NCBI GenBank assembly: GCA_030066975.1
Contig: JASJAO010000004.1
Location: forward strand, 124,001 to 188,000
Direction of reading: 5' to 3'
Source of the DNA: Henriciella sp.
GTDB lineage: Bacteria; Pseudomonadota; Alphaproteobacteria; Caulobacterales; Hyphomonadaceae
Length of the DNA stretch: 64,000 bases
In this document: positions 54,480 to 61,265 of the stretch, in pieces
Layout of the letters: the number at the start of each line of letters is the position of its first letter
Position numbering within the stretch: position 1 is the first letter of the stretch
Notes under the pieces: generated by a model
The model's database searches: none
Seen by the model: only the letters and a program-made list of their open reading frames with translations
Told to the model about the DNA's origin: nothing
Program-made: the position numbers and the translations under genes

Positions 54480-54501
54480 AATTTGATATTGTTCTTCGAT
54501 A
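54464..54501 (+). promoter_or_regulatory. Tandem inverted-repeat array over the start region of the 54521 gene
   Basis: The array reads TATTG-N7-CAATA-N6-TATTG-N5-CGATA, ending 19 bases before the ATG. The segment from TCAATAAT to TTCGATA is nearly the same as in the 43514-43548 array. An extra CAATA at 54455-54459 pairs with the first TATTG. Confidence 0.55.
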
Positions 54502-54520
54502 ATCGACAGGAGGACGATTA

Positions 54521-55048
54521 ATGTCAAACGAATTTCGCTACACAGCATGCGCAGCCCTCGCCGCTGCACTTCTACCGCTTTCAGGTGCCGCCGCGGAAGC
54601 AGGCTGGCAGCTTGGAAACTCGAACCCTTATGTCTCTGCCGATGATGGCCCCGTTGAAGACGGTCTGTTTGTGTTTGCAGAAGATGTCGGCGGGGCCAGC
54701 CTGGCACTTGCCTGTTCGGAAGACATCGGACTTCAAGCCGTACTGTTCGAAGACGGCGCCACGATGGACGCCATGGGCCCGATGGATCTTCAGCGCGCCT
54801 CAGACCGCCCGGTCAAGATCACCACGAAGAGCACCAAGCCGCGCCGCGCTGACTGGTCCTATGTTCGTGCTGTGAAAGGGCTCGTGTCTCAAGAAGGCTG
54901 GCAGGCCCGCCGGATCTTTAACGCAACCATCCGTGGTGAAGAGGTGAAACTCTACGCCAACCATTCCGGCAACTTCACCCTAAGCCTGCCTGCCGTCGAC
55001 AGCAACTTCACGACATTCGCGAAGACCTGTTCAGCGACAAAGGGCTAA
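54521..55048 (+). CDS. Secreted protein of unknown function
   Basis: I do not recognise this 175-residue protein. It has a signal peptide (residues 1 to about 25, ending GAAAEA). The mature part has two cysteines, C65 and C170, likely a disulfide, and a beta-rich pattern ending LPAVDSNFTTFAKTC. A short Lys/Arg-rich stretch at 103-109 is notable. AGGAGG stands 7 bases before the ATG. Some resemblance in size and layout to IalB-type periplasmic proteins is weak. It is a single-gene unit, ending 8 bases before the convergent sufA stop. Confidence 0.75.
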   Translation: MSNEFRYTACAALAAALLPLSGAAAEAGWQLGNSNPYVSADDGPVEDGLFVFAEDVGGASLALACSEDIGLQAVLFEDGATMDAMGPMDLQRASDRPVKITTKSTKPRRADWSYVRAVKGLVSQEGWQARRIFNATIRGEEVKLYANHSGNFTLSLPAVDSNFTTFAKTCSATKG

Positions 55049-55055
55049 ATGGCTT

Positions 55056-55415
55056 CTATTCGGCTGCGGCGGGAATGATGGTTACACTCTCGCCGCATCC
55101 ACACGCATCCGTTTGATTCGGGTTGGTGAAGGTGAACTTCTCATGCAGCAGCGTGGTTTCATAATCGACAACTGATCCGAGCAGGAACAGCACAGCTTTC
55201 GCATCAACGACGATCTTCACGCCATTGTCTTCGACAATTTCGTCAAGCATTTCAGGCGTTTCGACATAGTCCATGACGTATTCCATGCCGGCGCAGCCGC
55301 CATTGGTGACGCCCACACGCAGGAACCCTACCTCTTTTTCAGACATGATTTCCCGAATGCGGGCCGCAGCCGCATCCGTCAGCGAAACTAGTTTTGGTCT
55401 CGGTCGTCTGGCCAT
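55056..55415 (-). CDS. sufA: Iron-sulfur cluster assembly protein SufA/IscA/ErpA-like
   Basis: This A-type carrier passes Fe-S clusters to target proteins. The 119-residue product has the three conserved cysteines, one in TNGGCAGMEY and two in DACGCGESV near the C-terminus. The ATG at 55415 is preferred over an upstream TTG. It lies on the same strand as sufT-sufS-sufD-sufC but an opposing SDR gene is between them. The name SufA follows from the context; ErpA is possible. Confidence 0.9.
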   Translation of the reverse strand: MARRPRPKLVSLTDAAAARIREIMSEKEVGFLRVGVTNGGCAGMEYVMDYVETPEMLDEIVEDNGVKIVVDAKAVLFLLGSVVDYETTLLHEKFTFTNPNQTDACGCGESVTIIPAAAE

Positions 55416-55462
55416 GCCAAACAAATGGCGTACTCTGCCTCAAAATTCAAGGAGGCGTTGGG

Positions 55463-56188
55463 ATGACAAAACAAGCAGTGGTGATCGGCGTTGGCGCCTC
55501 GAACGGATTGGGCGCGGCGCTCGCACGGCGGTTTGCAAAAGAGGGGTTGGAAACCGTTGTCTCGGGCCGGACCCGGGAAAAACTCGACCTGATCGTATCC
55601 GAGATCGACGCCGCTGGCGGCGCGGCCCGCGCTGTCACGGCTGACGCCACCCAGGAAAGCGACATCAAGGCGCTGTTCGACAAGGTCGCTGCAAAGGGTG
55701 AAATCGCGGCAGTGCTCTACAATGCTGGAAACAATGCCATCATCCCGTTTGAAGACCTGACACCGCAACAGTTCGAGAAATTCTGGCGTCTTGGCCCGTT
55801 TGGCGGATTTCTCGCAGCCAAGGCGGCCATGCCCATCCTGATGGATCAAGGCTACGGCTCAATGATTTTTACCGGCGCGTCAGCGTCAATGCGAGGGCGG
55901 CCAAACTTCGCCCATTTCGCCTCCGCCAAAGCCGGGCTTCGTATGCTCGCCCAATCGCTCGCCCGCACCTATGGCCCGCAAAACATCCATGTCGCGCATG
56001 TCATCGTGGACGGCGTGATTGACGGCGAGCGCATCCGCGCGATTGCGCCTGAATATCTCGATCATCTCGGCGAGTCCGGCTCAATCAATCCGGATGAAAT
56101 GGCCGAGGCCTTCTGGCAGGTCCATGCCCAGCCAAAATCAGCCTGGACTCACGAGTTGGACATCCGTCCCTTCAAGGAAACCTGGTAG
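55463..56188 (+). CDS. SDR family protein with Phe in place of the catalytic Tyr
   Basis: This 241-residue SDR-fold protein has the nucleotide motif GVGASNGLGAALA and NAGNNAI. The usual YxxxK is FASAK (codon TTC), so the classic proton donor Tyr is missing while the Lys is kept. RTYGPQNIHVAHVIVDGVIDGERI is typical of one SDR subgroup that I believe shares this change. AGGAGG is 7 bases before the ATG at 55463. The gene lies between sufA and sufT on the opposite strand. The role is unknown and may not be a normal dehydrogenase. Confidence 0.85.
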   Translation: MTKQAVVIGVGASNGLGAALARRFAKEGLETVVSGRTREKLDLIVSEIDAAGGAARAVTADATQESDIKALFDKVAAKGEIAAVLYNAGNNAIIPFEDLTPQQFEKFWRLGPFGGFLAAKAAMPILMDQGYGSMIFTGASASMRGRPNFAHFASAKAGLRMLAQSLARTYGPQNIHVAHVIVDGVIDGERIRAIAPEYLDHLGESGSINPDEMAEAFWQVHAQPKSAWTHELDIRPFKETW

Positions 56189-56201
56189 CGGTCAAACCGC
56201 C

Positions 56202-56597
56202 TTAAAGCATATTCAGCGAAAGGCGGGCTTCATCAGACATGCGTGACGGATCCCACGGCGGATCAAAGGTCAGCCGTACTTCAACCTCTCCCACGCCCTC
56301 TACCGTGCGCGCCGCTGTCTCGATCCAGCCCGGCATATCTCCAGCCACCGGACACCCGGGCGCTGTCAGCGTCATATCGATATCGACCTTTCGATCATCA
56401 TCAATGTCGACTTTGTAGATCAGACCGAGCTCATAAATGTCCACCGGGATTTCAGGATCATAAACCGTCTTGAACGCCGCAATCAGGTCATCGGTGATCC
56501 GATTGAGTTCCTTTTGCGGGATTGCGGACGGCTTCTCTTCTGCAGGCGCCGCTGCAGCCACATCGATTACGTCACGGGAAGTCATATCATCTGCCAT
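56202..56597 (-). CDS. sufT: SUF system Fe-S assembly protein SufT (DUF59)
   Basis: The 131-residue product has an extra Ala-rich N-terminus (residues 1-30). It is followed by a DUF59/MIP18 domain with YDPEIPVDIYELGLIYKV, LTAPGCPVAGDMP (Cys) and RLTFDPPWDPSRM. SufT assists Fe-S cluster maturation. It is 8 bases from sufS on the same strand. Confidence 0.93.
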   Translation of the reverse strand: MADDMTSRDVIDVAAAAPAEEKPSAIPQKELNRITDDLIAAFKTVYDPEIPVDIYELGLIYKVDIDDDRKVDIDMTLTAPGCPVAGDMPGWIETAARTVEGVGEVEVRLTFDPPWDPSRMSDEARLSLNML

Positions 56598-56605
56598 ATT
56601 GGACC

Positions 56606-57829
56606 CTATATAAGCATCCCACGCGCTTTGTGTAGCGCTTCGATGAAGGCATCAATCTCCGCCTTGGTGTTGTAGATCCCAAAACTCGCTCGCGCGGTGG
56701 CTGTCACGCCCAAATGCGTCATCAAAGGCTGCGCGCAATGATGGCCTGCGCGCACCGCGACACCATAGCGATCCAGCAACTGCGCGATATCGTGCGGATG
56801 AGCGCCCTCCAGAGAGAAAGACAGCACCGCCCCCTTTCCCGGCGCAGTGCCATGTACAGTGAGGCCATTCACACCGCGCACACCATCCATCGCGCGATCA
56901 TACAGCGCGGCCTCATGCGCCTGAACATCTTCCATTTCAAATTGTTCATACCACCGAATCGCCGCCCCGAGCGCAATCGCCTCCAGAATGGCGGGCGTTC
57001 CGGCCTCGAATTTGTGCGGTGCTTTGTTGTAGGTGACCCGATCCATCTCGACGATCTCGATCATCTCGCCGCCGCCTTGCCAGACCCGCAGCTCATCCAG
57101 CTTGCCGGGTGCACCATAAAGAATGCCAATCCCCGTCGGGCCGTACAGTTTGTGTCCGGAAAATACGTAGTAGTCACAGCCGAGCGCCTGAACATCGACT
57201 TTCAGGTGCACAGCGGCCTGACAGCCGTCCAACAGAACCTTCGCCCCAACGCCATGCGCCAGACGGACAACCTCTTCAGCATCATTGACCGTACCAAGCA
57301 CGTTCGACATATGGCTGATCGCGACCATTTTCGTCTTCGGCCCGATGGCTGCGGCCAGCGCCTCCATATCGAGCGCGCCGTCTTCGGTGAGTGACACCCA
57401 GCGCAGCACGGCCCCATATCGCTCCCGCAGCACATGCCACGGCACAATATTCGAGTGATGCTCCATCACCGACAGAACGATCTCGTCTCCGGGCTGGATC
57501 GTCCCAGCAATCCCGTTGGCGACGATATTGATCCCTTCGGTGGCCCCGCGGGCAAAGACAATATTGTCCACGTGCGGCGCGTTCAGAAACCGCCGGACAT
57601 CTTCGCGGGCCGCCTCATAGGCCTCGGTCGTCTCATTCGCGAGCGTATGGATACCCCGGTGAACATTGGCATAGGCCGTGCGCGATTGCTCCGCCATCGC
57701 ATCGATGACCGCATTCGGCTTCTGCGCGCTGGCCGCATTGTCGAGATAGACCAGCGGCTTGCCGTTCACCTTGCGCTGCAAGATCGGGAATTCCGCGCGG
57801 ATCGCGTCGATGTCGAATGCCCGCGCCAT
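56606..57829 (-). CDS. sufS: Cysteine desulfurase SufS
   Basis: SufS takes sulfur from cysteine for Fe-S cluster synthesis with pyridoxal phosphate. The 407-residue product has the PLP lysine in FSGHKLYGPTGIG and the catalytic Cys in AGHHCAQPLM, the class II pattern. ATEGINIVAN and HHSNIVPW are also typical. Its start abuts the sufD stop. Confidence 0.97.
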   Translation of the reverse strand: MARAFDIDAIRAEFPILQRKVNGKPLVYLDNAASAQKPNAVIDAMAEQSRTAYANVHRGIHTLANETTEAYEAAREDVRRFLNAPHVDNIVFARGATEGINIVANGIAGTIQPGDEIVLSVMEHHSNIVPWHVLRERYGAVLRWVSLTEDGALDMEALAAAIGPKTKMVAISHMSNVLGTVNDAEEVVRLAHGVGAKVLLDGCQAAVHLKVDVQALGCDYYVFSGHKLYGPTGIGILYGAPGKLDELRVWQGGGEMIEIVEMDRVTYNKAPHKFEAGTPAILEAIALGAAIRWYEQFEMEDVQAHEAALYDRAMDGVRGVNGLTVHGTAPGKGAVLSFSLEGAHPHDIAQLLDRYGVAVRAGHHCAQPLMTHLGVTATARASFGIYNTKAEIDAFIEALHKARGMLI

Positions 57830-59073
57830 TACTGCGTCTCGCTCAGGAATGACCGGGCCGCATCCAGCAGCGCCTCGGCCACAGCTTCACTCGCCTCTGC
57901 CAAAGCCTCGGCGATGAACGCTTCGGTCAGCAGCGCACGCGCCTCGGCCAACGGAATCCCGCGCTGGCGCAGATAGAAGAGCTGCGTCTCATCCAGCGCG
58001 CCGGACGTATTGCCATGCGCGCACTCGACATCATCGGCATAGATTTCAAGCTCAGGCTTGGCGAAAACTTGCGCGCCATCTTCCAGCAACAGCGCCTGAT
58101 GCTGCATGTCCGCATCGGTGTATTGGCCGACCGTGCGCGGGACGAAGAATTTGCCCTGAAACACGCCGGTCCCGCCATCCAGAACCGCCCCTTTGGTGAC
58201 CTGCCGGGTAACACTGCTCGGCGCGCCGTGGCGGACATGGCTGGTAATATCCGCGTGATAGCCATCTGCGCAGAGATACGCCGCGTTCAGCTCGGCATGG
58301 CTGCCGCTTGCCTTGTGCGTCACGCGCGTTTCGACCCGCGCGACTTTCGCGCCAAAGGCCAAAGCGGTTTGCGTGTAGCGGGATTTGTCACCCAGGGTCA
58401 CAACACCGGTGATGGCCTGGACTTCATCAGCGCTTCCCCGCTGCAGGATCGTGCGGCGAACCTCCCCGCCCTCCTGCATACCAATCTCGATCAGGAAGGA
58501 GGAAAATCCGGCCCCGCCTACATGGCTCTCGATCAGATCCAGCGACGCACCTGGGCGAACGACAATCGCAACACGTGCGAAATTCGTCTCGTCTCGGTCC
58601 CCCTTGCAGATGATGTGCAACGGCGTCGCCACCTCGCCCGTCACTTCCACAATCAGGGTATCCAGACCGCCGACCCGCCCGCTCAGCGCCGCGGTCATGG
58701 CCCCCAGGGGCACATTCTCCGCATTGCCAAACGCTTGCGGATCGTTGCGTGGATGCAGGTTCAACCCCTCTGGCAAGGTCTCCGGCAAAGCGATGCCATC
58801 TGCGGAAAACTCGATCACAGTGGCTTCTGCCGCTGGAAGCGGTTCGCATTGATAGCCGGTCTTCGAGGCCTCAACCGTCGCCAATGCCGCCTTGATATCG
58901 GTCCACCTCCAGGCCTCCATCCGTCGGTGCGGCAATCCCGTCTGCGCAAACGCCTCAAACGCCCGCTCGCGCTGCCCATTCTCCGGCAGCATCGCATAGC
59001 GCGCAATCAGCTCCAGCTCCGCCGGGTTCGGATTGCTGAACTTCTCTCTCAGATCCACAACGGACGCGGTCAC
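57829..59073 (-). CDS. sufD: Fe-S cluster assembly protein SufD
   Basis: SufD is part of the SufBC2D scaffold. The 414-residue product has the SufB/SufD beta-helix core with RTVGQYTDADMQHQALLLEDGAQ and the C-terminal helical segment YADDVECAHGNTSGALDETQLFYLRQRGI with a conserved Cys and His. It overlaps both neighbours by one base. Confidence 0.95.
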   Translation of the reverse strand: MTASVVDLREKFSNPNPAELELIARYAMLPENGQRERAFEAFAQTGLPHRRMEAWRWTDIKAALATVEASKTGYQCEPLPAAEATVIEFSADGIALPETLPEGLNLHPRNDPQAFGNAENVPLGAMTAALSGRVGGLDTLIVEVTGEVATPLHIICKGDRDETNFARVAIVVRPGASLDLIESHVGGAGFSSFLIEIGMQEGGEVRRTILQRGSADEVQAITGVVTLGDKSRYTQTALAFGAKVARVETRVTHKASGSHAELNAAYLCADGYHADITSHVRHGAPSSVTRQVTKGAVLDGGTGVFQGKFFVPRTVGQYTDADMQHQALLLEDGAQVFAKPELEIYADDVECAHGNTSGALDETQLFYLRQRGIPLAEARALLTEAFIAEALAEASEAVAEALLDAARSFLSETQ

Positions 59074-59834
59074 TATGCCGCCTCGCCCATGACGCCGTCA
59101 TAGCCTTCGGCCTCAAGCCGCAGGGCGAGTTCTGGCCCGCCGGACTTGATGATCTTACCCGCCGCCAGGACGTGGACCTTGTCCGGCTTGATATAGTCGA
59201 GCAGGCGCTGATAGTGCGTAATGACCAGCATGCCCCGCTCCGGACTACGCAGCGCGTTGACGCCCTCTGCGACCGTCTTCAGCGCGTCGATGTCAAGGCC
59301 GCTATCGGTCTCATCCAGAATTGCAAAGCGCGGCTCCAGCATCATCATCTGAAAGATCTCAAGCCGCTTCTTCTCACCGCCGGAAAAGCCGACATTCACT
59401 GGACGTTTCAGCATGTCGGCCGACAGGTTCAGCTGTGCGCCAATCTCGCGTGAGCGTTTGATAAAGTCCGGCGCGGAAATCTCGTCCTCGCCCCGCATCT
59501 TGCGCTGGGCATTCATCGCTGTGCGCACGAAGGTCATGACCGGCACACCGGGCACCTCAACCGGATACTGGAAGGACAGAAACAGGCCTTTCGCCGCGCG
59601 TTCTTCCGGATCCATATCCAGCAGGTCATCGCCCTCCAGCGTCGCCGTGCCATCCAGCACTTCATAGCCGTCCCGGCCGGTCAGCACGTAAGACAGGGTC
59701 GACTTACCCGCACCATTCGGGCCCATAATCGCGTGCACTTCGCCCGCGGGCACCTCCAAAGACAGTCCGTTGAGGATGGTCTTGGCCTCGTCGTCTTCGC
59801 CCACCTGGGCGGTCAGATTATCTAGTTTCAACAT
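59073..59834 (-). CDS. sufC: Fe-S cluster assembly ATPase SufC
   Basis: SufC is the ABC-type ATPase of the SufBC2D scaffold. The 253-residue product has Walker A GPNGAGKST, the signature FSGGEKKRLEI, and AILDETDSGLDID. The start at 59834 (MLKLDNLTAQ) has no strong ribosome binding site; a TTG ten codons upstream is the alternative. sufB normally lies directly upstream. Here an unrelated lipoprotein gene lies there instead. Confidence 0.95.
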   Translation of the reverse strand: MLKLDNLTAQVGEDDEAKTILNGLSLEVPAGEVHAIMGPNGAGKSTLSYVLTGRDGYEVLDGTATLEGDDLLDMDPEERAAKGLFLSFQYPVEVPGVPVMTFVRTAMNAQRKMRGEDEISAPDFIKRSREIGAQLNLSADMLKRPVNVGFSGGEKKRLEIFQMMMLEPRFAILDETDSGLDIDALKTVAEGVNALRSPERGMLVITHYQRLLDYIKPDKVHVLAAGKIIKSGGPELALRLEAEGYDGVMGEAA

Positions 59835-59912
59835 GACACGCGATGTAGAGTTGATTGGTGCCAATTCAAAGACCTAATCGACGCAGCAGAACACGAATTT
59901 CAGTTCAGGCCT

Positions 59913-60581
59913 TCAATACTGTCCCCGCCGATCCAATCCCATCAGATTGTGACCGGACACGGCTTTCTTCATATCGATTTCGTTGAGCAACAGTGATCCG
60001 ATATAGTGGACGCTTTCCTCCCGGCCCTGCACCACGCGCTTCAAAGCTGTATTGATCGGCGTCGTCACGCCCTGTGGTCCAACCAGAACGAATGTATCAA
60101 GCCCCGGCGCGCGGCCATAATGTTCTGCGAAATAAGGATTAGCCTGCAAAAACAAGTCAAACCGCTCCCACTTCCAGTCGAGATCGGAATTCGCGCGGAT
60201 CACCTCACCCAGATATAGGCCTGCAAAGGTCACCGTATTGTCGCCGCGACCATCCATCATCAGATATTCACCGGCGCTGCCTTCACCGGCCTGGAGCTCG
60301 TTGATCGTGTGGACCGCCGCGAGCCAGGAATCGATTTCCTTCAGACTGTCGAGAGAATAGTCGAGCTTGGTCTTGTCCAGCCGGTTCGGCAACAGGATCA
60401 GCGCATCACTGCCCGGGCTCATAAAGTCTATCAGCGCATCATCAATGTCGCCCACCTCGACCGAGATCATATGATGCGGCGCGAGTACAGCTCGTCGTGG
60501 CTCGCCTTTTACGGGCTGTGAACTCGCGCAAGACGCGAGCAGCACGATCAGTCCTAGCCAAATACGGGATATTCTACTCAT
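59913..60581 (-). CDS. Putative lipoprotein of unknown function
   Basis: I do not recognise the family of this 222-residue protein. A lipoprotein signal ends at the lipobox LLASC near residue 18. The mature part is a soluble alpha/beta domain with YSLDSLKEIDSWLAAV, FAGLYLGEVIRA and WKWERFDLFL. The pattern LYLGEVIRA followed by a hydrophobic strand and KRVVQGREESV resembles cytosolic DUF-type domains but I cannot name one. AGG stands 7 bases before the ATG at 60581. It fills the place normally held by sufB. Confidence 0.7.
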   Translation of the reverse strand: MSRISRIWLGLIVLLASCASSQPVKGEPRRAVLAPHHMISVEVGDIDDALIDFMSPGSDALILLPNRLDKTKLDYSLDSLKEIDSWLAAVHTINELQAGEGSAGEYLMMDGRGDNTVTFAGLYLGEVIRANSDLDWKWERFDLFLQANPYFAEHYGRAPGLDTFVLVGPQGVTTPINTALKRVVQGREESVHYIGSLLLNEIDMKKAVSGHNLMGLDRRGQY

Positions 60582-60700
60582 TTTTCGCCTTTGACACGAA
60601 CTTTGCTGGAAGAGTCGGAGCAAATTCCATGCCGCCTTGGCATTTTCAGATTACGCGCTTAAGCCTGAGTTCAGTCTATTCGCCATCCTGGAGCCCCTTC

Positions 60701-61213
60701 ATGATAAGGTCTCCCGCCCTCACCGCCGCGCTTGTGCTCGCCGCGACCGCTTGCTCTCAGACCGGGCCGACACAGAGCGAGACAGCCAGCACACCTCAAA
60801 CTCCACCGCCCGCCAGCGCCGACATACAGACGTCCAGCACAGCCCCCAGTGATGCAATGACAGAGACACCACCCCATTCTCCCGAATTTGCCGAGAACGC
60901 GGCCGATCCGGTTGGGTCTGCTGCCGTCCAGCTTCCCGGCGCCCCAACACGCGACCTGACGGGCGAGTGGCGCTTGTCTACCACCGCTTCAACCCTTCGT
61001 TTCGCTCAAAGCAACAAAGGAACCACAAGCGGGCGTGTCACCCTGGTCGACGACTGGCCCTCTTCTGACCCGGCTCCGGCCTTCTGGGTCTCTCTACCGA
61101 ACGGTGAGGTCACCCTGATGGACGAGGACGGCGCGCCGGTCTGGAAAGGCATCGCTGACAATGAGCGACGCATTCAGGGCCTCGACGACACATTCAACCT
61201 GATCCGCGAATAG
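60701..61213 (+). CDS. Putative lipoprotein with Pro/Ser/Thr-rich linker
   Basis: The 170-residue product has a lipoprotein signal with lipobox ATACS near residue 18. A low-complexity linker rich in Thr, Pro, Ser, Ala and Gln follows to about residue 75. The C-terminal domain of about 85 residues begins DLTGEWRLS and has a lipocalin-like or AprI/Inh-like beta pattern (GEWRLS, KGTTSGRVTLVD, PAFWVSLPNGEVTLMDEDG, RRIQG). The Inh-type protease-inhibitor resemblance is tentative, but interesting since a serine-protease autotransporter lies next to it, convergent. GGAG lies 7 bases before the ATG. Confidence 0.7.
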   Translation: MIRSPALTAALVLAATACSQTGPTQSETASTPQTPPPASADIQTSSTAPSDAMTETPPHSPEFAENAADPVGSAAVQLPGAPTRDLTGEWRLSTTASTLRFAQSNKGTTSGRVTLVDDWPSSDPAPAFWVSLPNGEVTLMDEDGAPVWKGIADNERRIQGLDDTFNLIRE

Positions 61214-61215
61214 AC

Positions 61216-61241
61216 AAAGGGCGAGCCAAGGCCCGCCCTTT
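61216..61241. terminator. Hairpin between convergent lipoprotein and autotransporter genes
   Basis: AAAGGGCG and CGCCCTTT form a perfect 8-bp stem around a 10-base loop. It lies 2 bases after the lipoprotein stop and 24 bases after the autotransporter stop. T runs are short on both sides (three), so a two-way terminator of moderate strength is likely. Confidence 0.7.
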
Positions 61242-61265
61242 ACTGATCCCTATGGTCTCAGATTC

